From: UBA4736 sp002404015
GTDB taxonomy: Bacteria > Chloroflexota > Dormibacteria > Dormibacterales > Dormibacteraceae
Length of the DNA stretch: 6,186 nucleotides
Reading direction: 5' to 3'
Assembly: GCA_036747295.1 (NCBI GenBank)
Contig: DAIOCN010000054.1
Coordinates: 1 to 6,186, forward strand
The notes under the pieces are model-generated. The model saw only the letters and a list, made by a program, of their open reading frames with translations, was not told the origin of the DNA and did no database searches. This document shows positions 1-4,924 of this stretch, piece by piece. The translations under genes were made by a program, and so were the position numbers. Positions within the stretch are counted from its first letter, which is position 1; every line of letters begins with the position of its first letter.

Positions 1-39
1 GGGGAGCGCCGGCGGCGGGGCTGCCGTCGCCCCGGTCAC
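1..39 (-). CDS. 5' end of an unidentified coupled gene, cut by the window edge
   Basis: A GTG at 39 overlaps the TGA stop of the preceding gene as GTGA. The frame stays open for 13 codons to the window edge and reads MTGATAAPPPALP. A purine-rich AGGCGGG lies shortly upstream inside the preceding gene and could act as ribosome binding site. The next two upstream junctions have the same 4-base overlap geometry, which is the main reason to call a start here. The low-complexity Ala/Pro start gives no family. From position it is probably another member of the polysaccharide/HprK/RtcB operon. Confidence 0.5.
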   Translation of the reverse strand, partial: MTGATAAPPPALP

Positions 40-485
40 GCCGCCCGCCTGCCCAGCCCCACGCCGCCGGGCGCGAGGGCGCACACCAGCCATCCCGGGA
101 CCGCGGCGGCGAGCCACAGCGCGACGCTGACCGCGAGCCACCCCCGCCGCACTCCCGGCGGGGCCGCCGCCAGCGAGGCCAGGTAGCGAGCGGGCTCGCC
201 GCGATCCTCCACCAGCGCCAGTGGCGCCGAGACCCCTGGAAACGCCACGTACTGACGTTCCAGCGCGATCCCCCCGGCCGCCGCCAGCCGGCGGCAGCGC
301 GGAGCGGCGGCGGGACCGCGGCCGAATAGCGCCACTGGCGTGTCCGCGGGCAGAGAGCGGAGGCGCCGCGCCAGGCGGCGCCCCGCCCAGGGCGCCAGCG
401 GGACGTCGAAGCGGCGGGCCCCCTCGGCGGCGATGGCCGCGACCAGGAGAGGCAGCGGCTGCGGCGCCCCGCCTCCGGCGCTCAA
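36..485 (-). CDS. Hypothetical 149-residue protein with a C-terminal hydrophobic segment
   Basis: I do not recognise the family with confidence. The protein is rich in Ala, Gly, Pro and Arg. It has a short hydrophobic stretch near residues 11-20, a basic region at 36-46 (GRRLARRLRS), a core around 50-101 with VALFGRGPAAA and the motif ERQYVAFPGV (76-85), and a strongly hydrophobic segment at about 116-138 that could be one membrane helix or a buried amphipathic helix. It ends in GRRAA. The start is a TTG whose last two bases overlap the TGA of the RtcB-like gene (TTGA), so translation is probably coupled. I see no good Shine-Dalgarno sequence of its own, and its stop overlaps the next start as GTGA. 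Its position suggests an accessory role with the RtcB-like and HprK-like proteins or in polysaccharide assembly. The gene is well supported by coupling and packing, the function is not. Confidence 0.72.
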   Translation of the reverse strand: MSAGGGAPQPLPLLVAAIAAEGARRFDVPLAPWAGRRLARRLRSLPADTPVALFGRGPAAAPRCRRLAAAGGIALERQYVAFPGVSAPLALVEDRGEPARYLASLAAAPPGVRRGWLAVSVALWLAAAVPGWLVCALAPGGVGLGRRAA

Positions 486-1960
486 TTCAGGACTGCGAAC
501 GGCCTGAGCCGGGCCACCGGGCGGACGATGCCATGCCGGACCAGGATCTGCAGGCCCTCGTCGACGCCGCGGTCGTCGAGGTGGTCTACCGGCCGCGGCT
601 GGTCCTCCGCATAGTTGTAGCGCAGGGTGGAGCGACCCTGGGGGTCGGTTCCCGAGAGGCCGCGGCTGACGAAGTCGTCGATGATGCTGCCGGTGCCATG
701 GCAGGCAGAGTGGAGACTGTACCCGGCGCCCTCGGCGGCCACGCAGAGGTAGGACGAGGTCTGGTTGGTGCCTGGAAGGAGCAGGGGCATGCCCGTGCGT
801 CCGAAGACTGGGTGGCCCGCCATCCGGGAGGCTGGGAAGGCGCGGGCGGAGTTGTGGCGATGCACGAGCACCGTCTCGCCCTCGTGTTCCTCGGGGTAGA
901 TCGAGTTGTGGGGTGAGTCAACCACGAGCCGACTGTCCGCTCCGAAGAAATCGCGGGCGGCCGCCCTCAAGACGGAGTAGGTGGCCTGCCGGAAGGCGAA
1001 CCCATAGTTCATTGCCAGCGCGTTTGCCAGCATCAGGCGGTCGCCCTCGGGAGTATCCAGCGGCACCGGCGGGCAGCCGCCAGAGAAGTAGAGCGCCCAT
1101 CGCAGGCGGAGCTCTTTCAGGGACCTCGCCGAGAGCAGGTGGTGGAGCGGCTTCTGCGCCCTGAGGACGGCCTTCACCAAGGGGTTGCCGATAAGCCGTG
1201 TTCCGTACATCGCTCCGAGTGTCCCGGTCAGGACACCACCCCCGGCATGGTACTGGAGCGTGACCTGGCCCTGCTGCACCCCGAGGAGGGCCGCCAAATC
1301 GTCGTCGAAGATCTCCTCGACCTCCTGGAGCTCGACGAAGTGGGTACTCGGTCCGATCGTACCGAAGCGCAGCCGGGCCAGTTGGGTGACCATCCAGGGC
1401 AACTCGCGCATGGCCCGGTCGACGCCGCCATAAGGTTCGAGCGGCAGTCGGCCGCCCTCCTCGACCCGGGCCAGCTCGGCGGGGTCGATGTTCCAGCGGT
1501 CCACGGCGAACTCGGCCCCGCCGACGGCGCAATTGCGCACCTCCGCCGCGCTCAGGTCGCGCCGATAGCCGGACGGGTACGGGTAGAGCTCGCGGACGCG
1601 GCGGTAGAAGCCAGTGATCGCGGCCTCGTCCGGGCGAGGGCGGTCGAAAGTGATCAGGGCCATCCCGCAGTTGACGGCGGCGCTGGTCAGGGTGGGCCGA
1701 ATCGTTCCCCGGGTGGCGACCGCGATGGACGACGGGGCCTCCATGCCGTGCTTGTGGTAGAAGTCCGGCAGCACCACCGGGGGGGCGGCGAGGTCGGCGT
1801 CGCGGACCTCGTCGGCGAGCCGTGCCAGGGCGTCAGGCGGCGGCATGTGCTCGTGGCTCTGCAGGATCCGCGGGCGAAAACCCGCGTCGGCGGCGCCCTG
1901 GTTGTGGGGGTTGAGATCCTCCGCCTCGGTCCGCGCCGTGGTCAGTATCTTTACGTTCAA
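482..1960 (-). CDS. Divergent RtcB-family protein (RNA 3'-phosphate ligase fold)
   Basis: Classical RtcB joins RNA 2',3'-cyclic phosphate or 3'-phosphate ends to 5'-OH ends, using GTP, Mn2+ and a guanylylated histidine. This 492-residue protein aligns by eye over its whole length: LPDFYHKHG (64-72), the metal-binding Cys in AAVNCGMALI (94-103), STHFVELQ (205-212), YHAGGG (237-242), SPHNS (349-353), HRHNSARAFPA (367-377), GMPLLLPGTNQT (390-401), the guanylylation motif CHGTG (420-424, His421), and the family tail ARLRPFAVLN. Retained: Asp66, Cys98, His207, Glu210, His238, His351, Asn352, His421. Apparently changed: second-metal Asp to Ala95, Asn to Thr206, Arg of HSGSRG to Gly242, Lys of HRKGA to His369, Arg after HGAG to Ser425, C-terminal Lys to Asn492. 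The TTG start has GGAGG seven bases upstream and overlaps the HprK-like stop (TTGA). No archease gene is in the window. Family membership is firm. Ligase activity is uncertain. Confidence 0.88.
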   Translation of the reverse strand: MNVKILTTARTEAEDLNPHNQGAADAGFRPRILQSHEHMPPPDALARLADEVRDADLAAPPVVLPDFYHKHGMEAPSSIAVATRGTIRPTLTSAAVNCGMALITFDRPRPDEAAITGFYRRVRELYPYPSGYRRDLSAAEVRNCAVGGAEFAVDRWNIDPAELARVEEGGRLPLEPYGGVDRAMRELPWMVTQLARLRFGTIGPSTHFVELQEVEEIFDDDLAALLGVQQGQVTLQYHAGGGVLTGTLGAMYGTRLIGNPLVKAVLRAQKPLHHLLSARSLKELRLRWALYFSGGCPPVPLDTPEGDRLMLANALAMNYGFAFRQATYSVLRAAARDFFGADSRLVVDSPHNSIYPEEHEGETVLVHRHNSARAFPASRMAGHPVFGRTGMPLLLPGTNQTSSYLCVAAEGAGYSLHSACHGTGSIIDDFVSRGLSGTDPQGRSTLRYNYAEDQPRPVDHLDDRGVDEGLQILVRHGIVRPVARLRPFAVLN

Positions 1961-2928
1961 GCGATAGCCTCCAGGGTCTCAAGCATCTCGGCCAGGCGCG
2001 CGCCCGGCCGGCGGGCCAGTGACAGCTCCACGGCGGGAAGGCGCCCGCCCAGCCGCCTTGCCACCTCGGCGATGGGGGGGTGCACCGGGCCCAGCATGGT
2101 GCCGGCTGACAGGGTTGCGGCAAAGGCCCAGTAGCGGCGCAGCTCCCCCGCCATGTAGGTGCTGGCCAGGAGCATGCGCTGGGCCTGCTCGGCGTCGACC
2201 GGACGGGCCGAGGCACGCTCGCTCCCGCCGCGCCGCAGGATGACGATCCGGTCCGGGACCAGTTCGGGCACGCGTCGGGCGAGCCAGGCCTCGTGCCTCC
2301 CGTTGGTCGTGCCCCTCTCCCCGCCCCCCGGCAGCCGTACCGGTTCGACCACGCCCCAGGCGCTGACGCCGTCACTGATGCAGAGGTTGTCCGAGGTCGC
2401 CGTCCCGCCGGCGGCCACCTCGGCATCGACCAGGGTCGACTTTCCCACCCCGGCGGCGCCGACCAGCAGGAGCGCGCCGCCCGCCGCGGCGCAGACCGAC
2501 GCGTGCAGCGGCGCACGTCCCCGTGTCCCGGCCCACCACATCGCTGGGTACTGCAGGAGGGCGGCGCGGGCCAGGAGCACGAAGCGGGCGCGCATCACTG
2601 TGTTGGCCAGGCGGCTGCGGGCGGGCGGGCGCCAGCGGTACTCGAAGGTCGCGCCCGATGCCGAGGCGGAGGCGCGCAGGTCGAAGCCGGTGCCGACGAC
2701 GTCGCGCATGACGACCTCGCCGGCGCGCTGCCAGGCGCCGCGATCGAGCGGCTCCCACCCCTTGGTGTCGTGGGCCGCGTCGCTGGCGCTGATCCTGACG
2801 CTGACGGACGCCCCGGCGGTGGACGGCTCCAGCTCCGGACCGGCCGCGCCACGCACGAGCGAGTCCACCCAACCGAGCTCGGACTCGACCAGCAGCCGCT
2901 CGCCCGCGGTAGCCAGGCCGACTCTCAT
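1957..2928 (-). CDS. HPr kinase/phosphorylase-like P-loop protein
   Basis: This 323-residue protein has the C-terminal kinase core of HprK. LHASV (141-145) places His142 where HprK has its catalytic His. ALLLVGAAGVGKSTL (152-166) is a Walker A loop with Lys163. TSDNLCI (178-184) corresponds to the ADD motif, with one acidic residue kept (Asp180) and the other replaced by Asn181. The N-terminal ~130 residues are not an obvious HprK serine/threonine-sensor domain. True HprK phosphorylates HPr of the sugar phosphotransferase system. HprK-like relatives are common in peptide-maturation and polysaccharide clusters, where targets are mostly unknown, and no HPr or PTS gene is visible here. The ATG overlaps the stop of a 24-codon glycosyltransferase remnant (ATGA), with AGGG seven bases upstream. 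Its stop overlaps the RtcB-like start. Fold assignment is good. The substrate is unknown. Confidence 0.83.
   Translation of the reverse strand: MRVGLATAGERLLVESELGWVDSLVRGAAGPELEPSTAGASVSVRISASDAAHDTKGWEPLDRGAWQRAGEVVMRDVVGTGFDLRASASASGATFEYRWRPPARSRLANTVMRARFVLLARAALLQYPAMWWAGTRGRAPLHASVCAAAGGALLLVGAAGVGKSTLVDAEVAAGGTATSDNLCISDGVSAWGVVEPVRLPGGGERGTTNGRHEAWLARRVPELVPDRIVILRRGGSERASARPVDAEQAQRMLLASTYMAGELRRYWAFAATLSAGTMLGPVHPPIAEVARRLGGRLPAVELSLARRPGARLAEMLETLEAIA
1968..1972 (-). promoter_or_regulatory. Shine-Dalgarno for the TTG start of the RtcB-like gene
   Basis: The minus strand reads GGAGG, then seven bases, then TTG at 1960. It lies inside the 3' end of the HprK-like gene. This decides the non-ATG start and supports re-initiation by ribosomes finishing the upstream gene. 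Confidence 0.75.
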
Positions 2929-2999
2929 ACCGCGCCCTGGAGGGCGACGCCCCCGGCGCCAGCGATGAAGCGGGTGACGACCTGGGCTACCCTCAGCAT
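2925..2999 (-). pseudogene. 24-codon remnant of a family-4 glycosyltransferase N-terminus
   Basis: The minus strand has ATG at 2999, an AGAAGG sequence just upstream, and 24 codons ending in TGA at 2925-2927. The peptide contains VAQVVTRFIAGAGG followed by VALQGAV. This is the typical first strand and glycine-rich loop of GT-B fold, family 4 glycosyltransferases, whose normal length is about 350-400 residues. The rest of the enzyme is absent, because the TGA overlaps the ATG of the HprK-like gene (ATGA). It is therefore either the scar of an internal deletion that removed almost the whole gene, or a short ORF kept because it couples translation from the dehydratase gene to the HprK-like gene. 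The match rests on my recognition of the motif, not on a search. Confidence 0.6.
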
Positions 3000-3003
3000 C
3001 CCG

Positions 3004-3009
3004 CCTTCT
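3004..3009 (-). promoter_or_regulatory. Shine-Dalgarno for the 24-codon glycosyltransferase remnant
   Basis: The minus strand reads AGAAGG, then CGGG, then ATG at 2999, directly after the TAG stop of the dehydratase gene. An intact ribosome binding site suggests that the 24-codon ORF is still translated and can feed ribosomes to the HprK-like start. Confidence 0.5.
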
Positions 3010-3011
3010 GC

Positions 3012-4514
3012 CTAGAAGTCGTCGGGGTAGAGTGCGCCCAGCGCCGGCGCTGTCTCAGTGAGGCTGGGGGCGGTGTACTCGGGCAGCAGCTGCGCCAGAC
3101 GGCGCCGGACCTCCGCCGTTTGGTTCATCTCGGCGACGTCGCAGAGCCGAGTGAGGAGCTCGTCGAACTTCGCGCCCGGCAGCCTCGGGCTGGTCGCCCA
3201 GATGCGCGGATGGGACGTCGGGCGCCGCTCCTCGAACTGGCTGAAGAGCGCCTCCCGGAGCTTCTCGCCGCTGCGCAGCCCGGTGTAGCGGATCTTCAGG
3301 TCGCGCTCGCTCACTTTGAGCTGGGCGGCGTAGTTGCGCACCAGATCCACGATCCGCACCGGCTCGCCCATGTCGAGGACGAAGGTCTCCCCACCCTCAG
3401 CCAGGCTCGCCGCCTCCATGACCAGCCCGACGGCCTCTTCGACCGTCATGAAGAAACGCGTGACCTCAGGGTGGGTGACGGTAACCGCCGCCCCCGACTC
3501 CATCTGCTCGGCCAGCACCGACAGGAAGGAGCCGCGGCTGCCGAGCACGTTGCCGAACCGGACCGAGGCGAATCGGGTGCATCCCCCCGCGTTGGCCTGC
3601 AGCACCATCTCGGCGAGCCGCTTGGTCGCGCCAAGGACGGAGACGGGGTCGGCCGCTTTGTCGGTGGAGATGAGGACGAAGCGGTCGGTGCCCACGGCAA
3701 GCGCCGCCCGCACCAGATTCAGGGTGCCGGCTACGTTCGACTTGACCGCCTCGCAGGGGTGTCGCTCCAGCAGCGGCAGGTGCTTGTGAGCGGCGGCGTG
3801 GAAGACAACGTCGGGGCGCACGTCGCGGAAGACCTGGCGAACACGGTCGCCGTCGCGGATGTCGGCGATTATCAGCTCGTCGCTGTCGAGCAAGGCCTCG
3901 CCAGAGAGCTGCATCTGGAGCCGGTGCAGGTTCGATTCGTCGTGGTCGACCAGGTAGAGCGCGGCCGGCTTGAACCCCTTGATCTGGCGGCAGAGCTCGC
4001 TGCCGATTGAGCCGCCAGCCCCGGTCACCAGCAAGGTGCGCCCGGTCACGACCGAGGCCGAGGCGCTCCGGAGGACGTGGAGCTCGCTGCGGCCGAGCAG
4101 CTTGTCGACGTTGAGGCCGCGCAGATCGCTGACCCGGGCGTCGCGCTCCAGGGCGGCGACGAAGGACGGCAGGTAGCGCACCACAACCCCGACGGCTGCG
4201 GCGGTCCGGGTCAGTTGGTTGATCTCCGAGGCTCCCATCGACGGTATGGCGATGATCACGACGTCGACCGCGCATTCCACGGCGATCCGGGCCAGGTCCG
4301 CGGTGCCGCCCATCACCCGCAGGCCCTGAACCGCCCGGTGGCCTCGGTCGTCGTCGACGAAGCCGACCGGCAAGAGCCCGTGCTCGGGCGTCCGGCGCAG
4401 GTCGCGGGCCATCATGCGGCCGGCTTCGCCGGCTCCGATGATCAGGCAGCGGTGCGGCGGGGTGCTGAAGGCCTGGTCGAGGTCCTCGGGCGGGAGCTGG
4501 ATTGCCTTACTCAC
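3012..4514 (-). CDS. CapD/WbpM/PglF-family nucleotide-sugar 4,6-dehydratase lacking the membrane domain
   Basis: Enzymes of this family convert UDP-GlcNAc or a related sugar to the 4-keto-6-deoxy form, an early step towards amino- and deoxysugars of capsules, O-antigens or glycoproteins. Two Rossmann units are visible: an N-terminal one with GAGEAGRMM (27-35) and VGFVDDD (50-56), and the catalytic SDR unit with TGAGGSIGSE (164-173), HAAAHKHLPLLE (239-250), STDKA (283-287, Asp285 and Lys286) and GATKR (295-299, Lys298). Leu294 sits at the usual SDR Tyr position, where large WbpM-type enzymes often have Met. Later family blocks are VRFGNVLGSRGSF (318-330) and LRSGEKLREALF (413-424). Full-length relatives run to about 600-650 residues with four N-terminal membrane helices. 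This 500-residue protein starts directly before the first Rossmann unit. GTG at 4514 is the only usable start: upstream in frame I find no start codon before a TGA. It overlaps the end of a 50-codon ORF. Confidence 0.92.
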   Translation of the reverse strand: MSKAIQLPPEDLDQAFSTPPHRCLIIGAGEAGRMMARDLRRTPEHGLLPVGFVDDDRGHRAVQGLRVMGGTADLARIAVECAVDVVIIAIPSMGASEINQLTRTAAAVGVVVRYLPSFVAALERDARVSDLRGLNVDKLLGRSELHVLRSASASVVTGRTLLVTGAGGSIGSELCRQIKGFKPAALYLVDHDESNLHRLQMQLSGEALLDSDELIIADIRDGDRVRQVFRDVRPDVVFHAAAHKHLPLLERHPCEAVKSNVAGTLNLVRAALAVGTDRFVLISTDKAADPVSVLGATKRLAEMVLQANAGGCTRFASVRFGNVLGSRGSFLSVLAEQMESGAAVTVTHPEVTRFFMTVEEAVGLVMEAASLAEGGETFVLDMGEPVRIVDLVRNYAAQLKVSERDLKIRYTGLRSGEKLREALFSQFEERRPTSHPRIWATSPRLPGAKFDELLTRLCDVAEMNQTAEVRRRLAQLLPEYTAPSLTETAPALGALYPDDF

Positions 4515-4659
4515 CGAGCACCGCCAGGGGGGCCGACGTGACGGCGAGGCGGTCCATCCCCTCGCGGACCCGGATAGGCTCCGCGTCGGAAAGGGCCGGG
4601 TAGAAGCTCCGGCACCACGATACCCAGCCTGACCCCTTCAGGTCAGACAACCTGGTCAT
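4507..4659 (-). CDS. Possible 50-residue protein translated ahead of the dehydratase
   Basis: ATG at 4659 opens 50 codons ending in TAA at 4507-4509. The stop lies inside the first codons of the dehydratase, with start and stop sharing GTGAGTAA. The peptide begins MTRLSDLKGSGWVSWCRSF and contains AEPIRVREGMDRL. It has no signal peptide or membrane segment and I do not recognise it. Support is the AGGAG sequences upstream and the overlap with the GTG start, which would make it a coupling leader or a small gene of the operon. It could also be the degraded end of a lost gene, or chance, since long open frames are common in GC-rich DNA. Confidence 0.4.
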   Translation of the reverse strand: MTRLSDLKGSGWVSWCRSFYPALSDAEPIRVREGMDRLAVTSAPLAVLGE

Positions 4660-4663
4660 CCCT

Positions 4664-4686
4664 CTTCTCTCCTAGACTTCTCTCCT
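4664..4686 (-). repeat. Tandem AGGAGAGAAG repeat, doubled Shine-Dalgarno-like sequence
   Basis: The 10-base sequence AGGAGAGAAG (minus strand) occurs exactly twice, at 4677-4686 and 4664-4673, separated by TCT. The nearer copy puts AGGAG nine bases before the ATG at 4659. The repeat could strengthen or modulate ribosome loading at the head of the operon, or be a purine-rich protein-binding or pausing site. Confidence 0.5.
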
Positions 4687-4725
4687 GCCCGCAGGCCCTA
4701 ACCGGCGCTGCGACAGGAGAACCAT

Positions 4726-4756
4726 AGTGTACCCCTTTGTGGAAACGACTGGTTGA
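4726..4756 (-). promoter_or_regulatory. Weak candidate promoter for the polysaccharide operon
   Basis: On the minus strand TACACT (4726-4731) resembles a -10 box, matching TATAAT at four of six positions. The -35 region is poor: TCAACC lies 19 bases upstream. The 4660-4756 stretch is AT-richer than the genes around it and precedes the first ORF of the operon, so a promoter is expected here, but this exact box is a guess. Confidence 0.18.
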
Positions 4757-4841
4757 GCTTTTTGACCAGGATTTGAGTGGGGGCAATTCAGCCTAACTAG
4801 GCGAGGCAGTTCTCCCGATCGGCAACTACGTCAAAGAACGG

Positions 4842-4882
4842 CGAACGATTTTACTCGCTCGGGCCGACGCTGGCCGGGCGTC
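4842..4882 (-). terminator. Candidate terminator hairpins after the phage head gene
   Basis: Downstream of the phage gene, on the minus strand, there is first GACGC-CCGGCCA-GCGTC (4866-4882). Then comes CGAGCGA-GTAAAA-TCGTTCG (4842-4861), a seven-pair stem with one G-U pair and a six-base loop, followed by CCGTTCTTTG. The T-run is interrupted, so intrinsic termination would be weak. The position, between two transcription units on the same strand, is what favours the call. Confidence 0.28.
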
Positions 4883-4924
4883 TGCTTTGCTGGTTTACCG
4901 CGGGCAAAAACGGTGGATCGGGGT

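Noticed and set aside
221..916. Plus-strand open frame of 231 codons
   Set aside because: It lies opposite the 149-residue and RtcB-like genes. Its translation is Arg/Pro/Gly-rich with no family motif, the usual GC-rich shadow of minus-strand genes.
482..1960. Reading the RtcB-like gene as a standard RNA-repair rtcB
   Set aside because: There is no archease or RNA-repair gene nearby, and several positions known to bind metal, RNA phosphate or GMP appear substituted. The canonical role is not supported.
1139..2134. Plus-strand open frame of 331 codons
   Set aside because: It is opposite the RtcB-like and HprK-like genes, which have clear catalytic motifs. No recognisable domain and no overlap pattern with neighbours.
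1833..2516. Minus-strand 227-codon frame overlapping the HprK-like and RtcB-like genes
   Set aside because: It is an alternative frame of the same DNA, rich in Arg/Pro/Ser/Trp and without motifs. The two annotated genes explain the region.
3120..4010. Plus-strand open frame of 296 codons
   Set aside because: It mirrors the dehydratase, whose motifs are unmistakable on the minus strand. The composition looks like complement-strand translation.
4672..4725. 17-codon minus-strand ORF from ATG 4725 to TAG, possible leader peptide
   Set aside because: There is no ribosome binding site, and the ATG abuts the TACACT box too closely for a leaderless transcript. The length is within chance.
4749..4769. 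Imperfect inverted repeat CTGGT...ACCAG as an operator
   Set aside because: Only five pairs match perfectly and the inner bases do not continue the symmetry, so it is not distinguishable from chance.
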